From Pseudoclavibacter helvolus (GTDB lineage Bacteria; Actinomycetota; Actinomycetes; Actinomycetales; Microbacteriaceae): a DNA stretch of 64,000 nt. The position numbers and the translations under genes are program-made. The notes below the pieces were generated by a model. It was not told the DNA's origin. It searched no databases and saw nothing but the letters and a program-made list of their open reading frames with translations. Numbering within the stretch: the stretch's first letter is position 1; each line of letters starts with the position of its first letter. Positions 57,098 to 64,000 of this stretch are shown one piece after another. The stretch lies in assembly GCF_014191305.1 (NCBI RefSeq), contig NZ_JACHWJ010000002.1:434001-498000 (forward strand), written 5' to 3'.

Positions 57098-59299
57098 CTA
57101 CCCCTCGTACTTGAACCAGACAGCTGCGAGCGGCGGTACCGTGACGGCGGCAGACTGCGCGAAGCCGTGCGACGCGATGTCCTCGGTGGCCACCGAGCCG
57201 TAGTTGCCCGCCCCGGATCCCGCATACGTCTCGGCGTCGGTGTTGAGCACCTCAGACCAGCGACCGGCGTGCGGCAGGCCCAGCCGGTACCCGCTGATGA
57301 CCTGGTTCGAGAAGTTGAAGATCATCGCGACGTCCGGGGTCCCGTCGAAACCGCGGCGCGCGAACGCCAGCACGCTGTTGGCCGCATCGTCGCCGCTCAG
57401 CCACACCATGCCGGACGGGTCGTCGTCGCGCTGCCAGAGCGCGCCCTCGTTCTTCGCAAGGCGGTTGAGGTCGCCGACCAGCCGCTGCACGCCTGCGTGG
57501 CCCGGGTTGTCGAGCTGCCACCAGTCGAGGCCGCGCGACTCGCTCCACTCGGTCTGCTGCGCGAATTCCTGGCCCATGAAGAGCAGCTGCTTGCCGGGGT
57601 GGCCCCACTGGTAGGCGAGGAAGAGCCGCGTGCCCGCGAGCTTCTGCCACTCGTCACCCGGCATCTTCGAGTAGAGGGACCCCTTGCCGTGGACAACCTC
57701 GTCGTGGCTGATGGGCAGCAGGAAGCGCTCGCTCCACGCGTAGACGAAGGAGAAGGTCAGGTCTCCCTGGTGGTGGGAGCGGTAGATGGGGTCGCGCTCC
57801 ACGTAACGGAGGCTGTCGTTCATCCACCCCATGTTCCACTTGAGGCCGAAGCCCAGCCCGCCCCACTCGGTGGGCTTCGTGACCCCCGCCCAGCTCGTCG
57901 ATTCCTCGGCGATCATGGCGATGCCGGGGTAGAGCTTGTAGGCGGTGGCGTTGACCTCCTGGAGGAAGGCGATGGCCTCGAGGTTCTCGCGGCCACCGTG
58001 GATGTTCGGCACCCACTCCTCGCGGGAGTAGTCGAGGTAGAGGATGGAGGCGACGGCGTCGACGCGGAGCCCGTCGATGTGGAACTCCTCGAGCCAGTAG
58101 AGCGCGTTGGCGACGAGGAAGTTCCGCACCTGGGAGTCGCCGAAGTTGAAGACCTTCGTGCCCCAGTCGAGCTGCTCGCCGAGTCGCGGGTCCGCGTGCT
58201 CGTAGAGCGCCTGGCCGTCGAACTCCGCGAGGCCGAAGCTGTCCTTCGGGAAGTGGCCAGGCACCCAGTCCATGATGACGCCGTAGCCGGCCTGGTGCAG
58301 GCGGTCGATGAGGTAGCGCAGATCGTCGGGCGAGCCGAGCCGCGAGGTGGGCGCGTAGTAGCCGGTGACCTGGTAGCCCCACGAACCGCCGAACGGGTGC
58401 TCCGCGAGAGGCATGAACTCGACGTGCGTGAACTCGAGCCCGTCGAGGTATTCGACGAGCTGGTCCGCGAGCTCGCGGTAGCCGAGGCCCGGGCGCCACG
58501 ACATGGCGTGGAGCTCGTAGGTGGTCATCGGGCCCGTGTGCGGGTCCTTCTGCGCGCGTTCGCCCATCCAGCCGCCGTCACCCCACTCGTAGGTGCTGGG
58601 GGTCGCGACGACGGATGCGGTCTGCGGCGGCTGCTCAGCGTGCAGGGCCATCGGGTCGGCTTTCTCGACCCAGTCGCCGGATGCGGTGCGAATCTGGAAC
58701 TTGTAGGTCTCGTGGGGCGAGACGCCCGGCACGAAGAGTTCCCAGATGCCGAGCGCGTCGAGGCGGCGCATTGCGTGCGCCCTGCCGTCCCAGCCGTTGA
58801 ACGAGCCGATGACGCGGACGGCCTGGGCGTGCGGCGCCCAGACGACAAACGAGGTGCCCCAGACCGGAGCGTGGGTGCCCCAGTGCTCCCGGTGGTGCGC
58901 GCCGAAGACGTGCCAGAGCCGTTCGTGGCGTCCCTCACCGAAGAGGAACTGGTCGACTTCTCCGACGACGGGGAGGAAGCGGTACGGGTCGTCGACCGTG
59001 TGCGGGACTCCGTCCCCGTAGACCGTCTCGATCCTGTAGTCGTCGAGGCCAAGGGTGTGGGCGCCCTGCCAGATGCCGTGGGCGAGGTGCTGCAGCTCGA
59101 CTCGTTCGCCGCTCGTAGCGAGGATCGCCGCGACGCGCTCGGCAAGCGGACGGCGGGCGCGGATGATCGTCGCCCCGTCTGCCTGCAGGTGCTGCCCGAG
59201 GATCGAGTGCGGCCCGGAGTGCGTGCCGTCCGCGATCGCGCGCAGCTCGCCGTCCGGGAAGCTGATAGCGGGAGCCGCTGGCTGGAGTTCGTCGGTCAT
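57098..59299 (-). CDS. glgB: 1,4-alpha-glucan branching enzyme GlgB
   Basis: The 733-residue protein has an N-terminal CBM48 ('[20 protein letters not shown]') and a GH13 barrel with nucleophile region '[20 protein letters not shown]', acid/base '[16 protein letters not shown]' and '[19 protein letters not shown]'. The C-terminal all-beta domain ends at the stop. The start at 59299 (MTDELQPA) is set by alignment; the open frame continues to 59443 into the glgE end. It introduces alpha-1,6 branches in the GlgE glucan pathway. 56-nt spacer to glgE. Confidence 0.95.
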   Translation of the reverse strand: MTDELQPAAPAISFPDGELRAIADGTHSGPHSILGQHLQADGATIIRARRPLAERVAAILATSGERVELQHLAHGIWQGAHTLGLDDYRIETVYGDGVPHTVDDPYRFLPVVGEVDQFLFGEGRHERLWHVFGAHHREHWGTHAPVWGTSFVVWAPHAQAVRVIGSFNGWDGRAHAMRRLDALGIWELFVPGVSPHETYKFQIRTASGDWVEKADPMALHAEQPPQTASVVATPSTYEWGDGGWMGERAQKDPHTGPMTTYELHAMSWRPGLGYRELADQLVEYLDGLEFTHVEFMPLAEHPFGGSWGYQVTGYYAPTSRLGSPDDLRYLIDRLHQAGYGVIMDWVPGHFPKDSFGLAEFDGQALYEHADPRLGEQLDWGTKVFNFGDSQVRNFLVANALYWLEEFHIDGLRVDAVASILYLDYSREEWVPNIHGGRENLEAIAFLQEVNATAYKLYPGIAMIAEESTSWAGVTKPTEWGGLGFGLKWNMGWMNDSLRYVERDPIYRSHHQGDLTFSFVYAWSERFLLPISHDEVVHGKGSLYSKMPGDEWQKLAGTRLFLAYQWGHPGKQLLFMGQEFAQQTEWSESRGLDWWQLDNPGHAGVQRLVGDLNRLAKNEGALWQRDDDPSGMVWLSGDDAANSVLAFARRGFDGTPDVAMIFNFSNQVISGYRLGLPHAGRWSEVLNTDAETYAGSGAGNYGSVATEDIASHGFAQSAAVTVPPLAAVWFKYEG

Positions 59300-59355
59300 G
59301 GTGTTTCCGTTCTCGAGACCGTCCGGCCGCGCCAGAAGCGCGACCGGACGACGGG

Positions 59356-61611
59356 TCAGAGTGCCGAGTGCCTGACGCGCAGGATGTGCGCAGGGAGGAT
59401 GGAGGGGTCGAGGCGCACGTAGTTCGCGCCGCCCCAGATCCACTCCTGCCCGCTGAGGAGATCTTCCACGCCGAACTCCGTGTCGGACGCGAAGCCGAAC
59501 TTGGTCTGGTCGATGTAGACCGTCGCCTCTTCGATGCCGGAGTGGTTGAGGTTGACCGCGACGATCACCGTGTTGGAGACGCCGTCAGGGGAGTACTCGG
59601 CCGGCAGGTGCTTGGAGAAGACAAGGACGTTCTCGTTGTCGCTGAACTGCACCTCGAAGTTGCGGAGCTGCTGCAGGGCGGGGTTCGCGCGACGCAGCTC
59701 GTTGAGCTTCGTGAGGAGCGGCGCAAGCGAGTAGCCGCTGGCCTCCTGGGCGGCCCAGTCCCGCTGCTTGTATTCGTACTTCTCGTTGTCGATGTTTTCC
59801 TCGGAGCCGGGGCGCGCCACGTTCTCGGCGAGCTCGAACCCGGCGTAGACGCCCCAGAGCGGTGAGGAGGTGGCGGCGACGATGGCGCGGATCTTGGCCG
59901 CGTTCCGCCCACCCTGCTGCAGGTACTCCGTGAGGATGTCCGGGGTGTTGACGAAGAAGTTCGGGCGCAGGAAGTCGCTCGATTCCTTCGACACCTCCGT
60001 GAGGTACTCCTCGAGCTCCGTCTTCGTGTTGCGCCACGTGAAGTACGTGTACGACTGCTGGAAGCCGGCCTTGGCGAGTGCGTGCATGACGGCGGGGCGG
60101 GTGAACGCCTCGGCGAGGAAGATGACCTCAGGGTGCTTCGCGTTGACTTCGTGGATCAGCCACTCCCAGAACTGCAGCGGCTTCGTGTGCGGGTTGTCGA
60201 CGCGGAAGATCTTGACGCCGAGTCCGATCCAGTACTCGACCGTGTCGAGCACCTCGGCGTAGAGGCCGTTGCGGTCGCCGTCGAAGTTGATCGGGTAGAT
60301 GTCCTGGTACTTCTTCGGCGGGTTCTCGGCGTAGGCGATGCTGCCGTCTGGCAGCTGCGTGAACCAGTCAGGGTGCTCGGCGACCCATGGGTGGTCCGGA
60401 GTCGCCTGGAGCGCCAGGTCGAGCGCGAGCTCCATGCCGTGGCGCTCGATCTCGCCGACGAAGTAGCGGAAGTCCTCCACGGTGCCGAGGTCCGGGTGGA
60501 TGTCGCGGTGCCCGCCCTCTGCCGCGCCGATCGCCCAGGGCGAGCCCGGGTCGCCTGGCTCGGTCATGAGCGAGTTGTTCGGGCCCTTGCGGTTCGTGTG
60601 GCCGATCGGGTGGATCGGTGGCACGTAGAGCACGTCGAAGTTCATGGCAGCGACTGCAGGGATGCGCTCAGCGGCGGTCCGGAAAGTTCCCGAGGTCCAG
60701 CTGCCGTCTGCCGCCTGCTTGGCGCCCTCCGACCGAGGGAAGAACTCGTACCAGGCCGCGTTTCCTGCGAGCGCGCGCTCCACCAGGACGGTCCGCTTCG
60801 CCGAACGCGTCACGAGCGAGCGCACGGGGTGAGCCTCGATGACCTCGAGTACGTCCTCGGCGAGGAGCGAGGCGAGGCGGAAGGCCGCGGAACGCGACGT
60901 GAAACGCGACGCGGTCGCCGCATCCCGAAGCACGGCGCTCTGGTGATCGGTGAGTTCGGGGTTGGTAGCCGCGCGGTCGACGACCAGCGCCCCGAGCTCG
61001 AGCATCACATCGACGTCGATGCCTGCTGGGATCTTGATCTCCGCGTTGTGCTGCCACGTCGCGAAGTCGTCGTTCCAGGCCTCAACCCACCACTCGTGAG
61101 GTCCGGCGACGGTGACCTGGGCCTCGGCCAGCCAGGAGTCTGTGCCCTTCGGGCCCGGCTGCATGCGGATGCGCTGAGCCTGCGCCCCATGAGCGTTGAT
61201 GACCAGCTCGACGCCGATGATGTCGTGTCCTTCTCGGAAGGAGACGCACGAGAACGGGACGACGTCTCCGACGTACCCCTTCGTCGGGAAGAGGTTGTCG
61301 ACGAGCTGCGGCTGCAGGTCGAGGATCGGGATGCGGCCGATCGCCGGGACGTAGCCCGAGCCAGGGAAGCTGTCTCCGGTCGGCGGCAAGGCGGTGGCCA
61401 CGGCGGCCTCAGCCGCTGGCTTGGCCGTCGCAGCCTTCGGCTTGCGCGCGCGAGCCGCCTTGGCTGGCGCCTCCGCGGGCACGCTTGTGCTCGCCGTCCC
61501 AGCTGCGTCGGGGGCCTGCGCCGCCTTCGGCGAACTGCTCGCGCGCTTCGCGGCTGCCCGACGAGGGCGGCTCGGTGGAATCTGGTCTTCTGACGCTGGT
61601 GTCGTTGCCAC
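59356..61611 (-). CDS. glgE: Alpha-1,4-glucan:maltose-1-phosphate maltosyltransferase GlgE
   Basis: This 751-residue GH13_3 enzyme has an extra Ala/Lys/Pro-rich N-terminal tail (about residues 1-80), then the GlgE N-domain ('[20 protein letters not shown]') and barrel motifs '[20 protein letters not shown]', '[18 protein letters not shown]' (nucleophile Asp) and '[19 protein letters not shown]' (acid/base Glu). It extends linear alpha-glucan from maltose-1-phosphate. The tail is not in most GlgE proteins. treS/pep2 or glgM, which would make the substrate, are not in this window. Confidence 0.95.
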   Translation of the reverse strand: MATTPASEDQIPPSRPRRAAAKRASSSPKAAQAPDAAGTASTSVPAEAPAKAARARKPKAATAKPAAEAAVATALPPTGDSFPGSGYVPAIGRIPILDLQPQLVDNLFPTKGYVGDVVPFSCVSFREGHDIIGVELVINAHGAQAQRIRMQPGPKGTDSWLAEAQVTVAGPHEWWVEAWNDDFATWQHNAEIKIPAGIDVDVMLELGALVVDRAATNPELTDHQSAVLRDAATASRFTSRSAAFRLASLLAEDVLEVIEAHPVRSLVTRSAKRTVLVERALAGNAAWYEFFPRSEGAKQAADGSWTSGTFRTAAERIPAVAAMNFDVLYVPPIHPIGHTNRKGPNNSLMTEPGDPGSPWAIGAAEGGHRDIHPDLGTVEDFRYFVGEIERHGMELALDLALQATPDHPWVAEHPDWFTQLPDGSIAYAENPPKKYQDIYPINFDGDRNGLYAEVLDTVEYWIGLGVKIFRVDNPHTKPLQFWEWLIHEVNAKHPEVIFLAEAFTRPAVMHALAKAGFQQSYTYFTWRNTKTELEEYLTEVSKESSDFLRPNFFVNTPDILTEYLQQGGRNAAKIRAIVAATSSPLWGVYAGFELAENVARPGSEENIDNEKYEYKQRDWAAQEASGYSLAPLLTKLNELRRANPALQQLRNFEVQFSDNENVLVFSKHLPAEYSPDGVSNTVIVAVNLNHSGIEEATVYIDQTKFGFASDTEFGVEDLLSGQEWIWGGANYVRLDPSILPAHILRVRHSAL

Positions 61612-61692
61612 AACCGAACGCTACCAAAACCCACCCTCATCGGGGCTGTCCGCGTGTCACGGAATGTGAACGACGTCTCGCACCGGGTCAGA

Positions 61693-63822
61693 TCAGAGGT
61701 GGTGGTGCAACCGCTCCACGTCCACCGCGTAGACCTGCACGGACGGGCCCTCGATGCCGGTCAGCTGACCTGGCACCAGCACGCGGCTCGCCCCGAGCGC
61801 CTCGTCAGGATGCTCGTGCGTCGAATCCCAGAGCAGACGGTAACCGGTGATGTCGTCGACGGCCGGCGTGCGGAGCGCCGCGTCGTCCTCGCTGCCGTGC
61901 ACGACGATCAGGAGCCGGTCGATGAGCATCCGCACGCCGTCGACGAGCTCGGCGCCCGTGAAGTCTGCGTCGGCTTCCGGGATGTAGGCGTCGAGCAGCA
62001 CCTGCAGCGTGCGGCCGCCTGGGCCCTGCCACGACCCGTCGCCCATAGGGTTGCCAAGCGCGTCGAACCAGCGGCGTCTCGTGCCGTGCTCGCTGAGGGC
62101 GTGCCCATGGTTGAAGCTGCTCGGGCGGAGCACCTGGTGTGCGCCGCGCAGTTCGATGAGTCGGCGCGTGTGCGCGAGCTGCGCGAGCTGGATCTCGCTG
62201 AGGTCCCAGGAGAACCACGTGAGCGGCGAATCCTGGTTGTACGGGTTGTTGTTCCCCTTCTGCGACCTCGCAACCTCGTCGCCGGCCGTGAGCATGGGAA
62301 CGCCCGCGCTCAGGAGCACGGTGCTGAGCAGGTTGCGCATGGTGCGCCTGCGCAGGGTCTCGATGCTGCTGCTGTCGCTCGGCCCCTCGACGCCGAAGTT
62401 CCACGAGCGGTTGTCGCCCGTGCCGTCCCGGCCGAGCTCGGCGTTCTGCAAATTGTGCTTGACGTTGTAGGAGACGAGGTCGCGAAGCGTGAAACCGTCG
62501 TGGGCCGTCACGAAGTTGACGGAGGCCAGTGGGCCGCGGTCGTCGCTGAACATGTTGGAGGACCCCGCGAAGGAGGTGCTAAAGGCTCCAGCGCCCTCGG
62601 GGTGCACGCCGTAGCTGCGCGCCTCCGCGATGTCGCGCACCCAGAACGAGCGGGCGTGGTCACGGAAGCTGTCGTTCCACTCCGACCAGTCCTCGGGGAA
62701 ATTGCCCGTCTGCCAGCCGCCCATGCCGACGTCCCACGGCTCGGCGATGAGCTTCGTGTCGGCGAGGCGGTCGTCGTTGACGATGGCCTCGAGGAGGGGG
62801 TGGTGCCGCTCGAAGGCGTGGTGCGCGTTGCGGCCGAGCGTGGCCGCGAGGTCGAAGCGGAATCCGTCGATGCGGAACTCCTCGACCCAGTACCTCAGCG
62901 AGTCGAGGATGAGCTCGCGCACGACCGCCTCTGACGTGTCGAGCGAGTTGCCGCATCCGGTCTCGTCGACCGGGTTGCCGTGCATGTCGTGGCGGTAGTA
63001 GGTGGCGTTGTCGAGCCCACGGAACATGGAGGTCTCGTCACCGCGGCCGCCCTCGGACGTGTGGTTGTAGACGACGTCCAGGTAGACCTCGATGCCCGCC
63101 GCGTGCAGGTGCTTGACCATGCCCTTGAACTCGCGTGCGACGGCGTGTGGACCAGCGGCGCGGGCGGCGGGGGAGGCGTAGTCGGCGTGCGGCGCGAAGA
63201 AGCCGAGTGTGTTGTAGCCCCAGTAGTTCGCCATGCCCTGGCGGCGCAGGAACGACTCGGAGGCGAAGGCGTGCACGGGCAGCAACTCGACCGCCGTGAC
63301 ACCGACGGACTGCAGGTACGCGATCGTGTCCTCGTGGGCGAGGCCCGCGTAGCTGCCCCGCAGCTCCTCAGGCATGTGAGGGGCGAGCTGCGTGAAGCCC
63401 TTCACGTGCGCCTCGTACACGACGACGTCGCGCAGAGGGAGGAGCGGGGCGCGCACCTGGCCCCAGTCGAAGGGCTCGGTCTCGACGACCTGGGCGGTCC
63501 AGATCGGGACCGCGACGGTGCCGACGTTCGCGACCTGCCTGGCGTACGGCTCGACGAGCAGGCGGTGCTTGTCGAACGCGTTCGTGCCGCTCGAAGGGCC
63601 GTCCGCACGCACGGCGTACCGTTGACCATTCACGAGCTCGGCGCACTCCGCCTGCCAGATGCCGCCTGGCATGCTGGCCATCTCGATGGTGCGGGTGACG
63701 GTGCCGTCCGCATCCACGAGGCAGAGGGTCATCGCCGTAGCGTGCGTTGAGAACACGCGCAGGCGCGCGATCCCCTGGTGGTGGGTGACGCCGAGGTCGG
63801 AGCGGGTCTGTGAATCGAGCAT
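61693..63822 (-). CDS. glgX: Glycogen debranching enzyme GlgX
   Basis: The 709-residue GH13_11 protein has a CBM48-like N-terminus, 'VVYEAHVKGFTQLAPHMP', 'YWGYNTLGFFAPHADYAS', 'FRIDGFRFDLAATLGRN' (nucleophile) and 'KLIAEPWDVGMGGWQTGNFP' (acid/base region). It hydrolyses alpha-1,6 branches in glycogen. The start at ATG 63822 (MLDSQTRSD) is chosen because the protein family begins shortly after it; no clear ribosome-binding site is present. The reading frame is open to 63903. Confidence 0.92.
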   Translation of the reverse strand: MLDSQTRSDLGVTHHQGIARLRVFSTHATAMTLCLVDADGTVTRTIEMASMPGGIWQAECAELVNGQRYAVRADGPSSGTNAFDKHRLLVEPYARQVANVGTVAVPIWTAQVVETEPFDWGQVRAPLLPLRDVVVYEAHVKGFTQLAPHMPEELRGSYAGLAHEDTIAYLQSVGVTAVELLPVHAFASESFLRRQGMANYWGYNTLGFFAPHADYASPAARAAGPHAVAREFKGMVKHLHAAGIEVYLDVVYNHTSEGGRGDETSMFRGLDNATYYRHDMHGNPVDETGCGNSLDTSEAVVRELILDSLRYWVEEFRIDGFRFDLAATLGRNAHHAFERHHPLLEAIVNDDRLADTKLIAEPWDVGMGGWQTGNFPEDWSEWNDSFRDHARSFWVRDIAEARSYGVHPEGAGAFSTSFAGSSNMFSDDRGPLASVNFVTAHDGFTLRDLVSYNVKHNLQNAELGRDGTGDNRSWNFGVEGPSDSSSIETLRRRTMRNLLSTVLLSAGVPMLTAGDEVARSQKGNNNPYNQDSPLTWFSWDLSEIQLAQLAHTRRLIELRGAHQVLRPSSFNHGHALSEHGTRRRWFDALGNPMGDGSWQGPGGRTLQVLLDAYIPEADADFTGAELVDGVRMLIDRLLIVVHGSEDDAALRTPAVDDITGYRLLWDSTHEHPDEALGASRVLVPGQLTGIEGPSVQVYAVDVERLHHHL

Positions 63823-63959
63823 GAGGCCTAAACTGTTCGAATTGAGTGGCTGGTGCCGTCGTAGGGCGGCACCGAGCACGTTCGTGCGCCGACTGATGCG
63901 CACAGATCGCGCAATTCTATGTCGAGAGTTAGCAGGTCCCGGGCAGGGCGAGGAGTGAA

Positions 63960-64000
63960 ATGGCCGTTTACCTCGACCACGCGGCGACGACGCCGATGGT
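63960..64000 (+). CDS. Cysteine desulfurase, N-terminal fragment (cut by window edge)
   Basis: Only 13 codons are visible: MAVYLDHAATTPM. YLDHAATTP is the near-invariant N-terminal motif of NifS/IscS-type PLP cysteine desulfurases. GAGGAG lies 5-10 nt before the ATG. Divergent from glgX; the 137-bp gap contains both promoters. In actinobacteria this gene is often followed by mnmA, but that lies outside the window. Confidence 0.88.
   Translation, partial: MAVYLDHAATTPM

Noticed and set aside
1-64000. tRNA, rRNA or CRISPR features
   Set aside because: I looked for T-arm (GGTTCGA) contexts with flanking cloverleaf arms, for rRNA stretches and for regularly spaced direct repeats in all intergenic gaps and found none that hold up; short matches inside coding regions lack the rest of the structure.

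Overview
The window is high-GC actinobacterial DNA, most likely from Microbacteriaceae (order Micrococcales). This placement is inferred from gene content: DivIVA-type coiled-coil proteins, an Rpf-like domain, a GlgE maltosyltransferase, an LAxTG surface protein, and the ribosomal/housekeeping order rpsP-khpA-rimM-trmD, rplS-lepB-rnhB-DUF2469 and rpsB-tsf-pyrH-frr-cdsA. Many genes also begin at an ATG or GTG lying 6-9 nt after a TANNNT -10 box, as in leaderless transcripts. No rRNA, tRNA, CRISPR array, prophage or insertion sequence was found.

Region 1 (1-21.4 kb) is catabolic. It starts with the first 17 codons of an exported protein and a GntR/UTRA regulator called iolR. A minus-strand myo-inositol operon follows in the order iolC, Cgl0159-type aldolase, iolA, iolB, iolD, iolE, iolG, iolH. 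Next to it are an IolT-like transporter and an outlying pair (Gfo/Idh/MocA oxidoreductase plus TIM-barrel isomerase) with a divergent LacI regulator. A 14-bp element close to AATGTCCTGACAAA stands upstream of four transcription units: iolC, iolT, the oxidoreductase/LacI pair and a tautomerase gene. It fits the C. glutamicum IolR motif as I recall it, so these units look like one regulon. Inserted among them are a galactokinase-like gene, a DEAD-box RNA helicase, and an FCD-GntR/EamA exporter operon with a FadR-type palindrome at its own promoter.

Region 2 (21.4-38.4 kb) is mostly housekeeping: a GCS2-type ligase, rpsP-khpA-rimM, trmD, map, rplS, lepB-rnhB-DUF2469, a RecQ helicase with a phosphoribosyltransferase-like tail, and yraN-comM-dprA. 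The last operon is preceded by a perfect inverted pair of TTGTCCACA (DnaA-box-like) sequences. A MarR/MMPL divergent pair and a tyrosine recombinase (XerC-like) follow.

Region 3 (38.4-53.3 kb) is cell-surface and growth functions: an LAxTG-anchored protein with a Pro/Thr stalk, a secreted M23 peptidase, rpsB-tsf, pyrH, frr-cdsA, a DivIVA-like protein, and three tandem secreted muralytic proteins. The three share N-terminal modules but carry two different catalytic domains, and two of the promoters hold GTNAC-N6-GTNAC boxes. An alpha/beta hydrolase, a decayed zinc metallopeptidase pseudogene, an AI-2E-family membrane protein and a long coiled-coil DivIVA protein complete the region.

Region 4 (53.6-64 kb) holds an 804-residue membrane protein with an internal lipobox, a thioredoxin-like/TPR protein, and the alpha-glucan genes glgX, glgE and glgB. 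The window ends in the first codons of a cysteine desulfurase.
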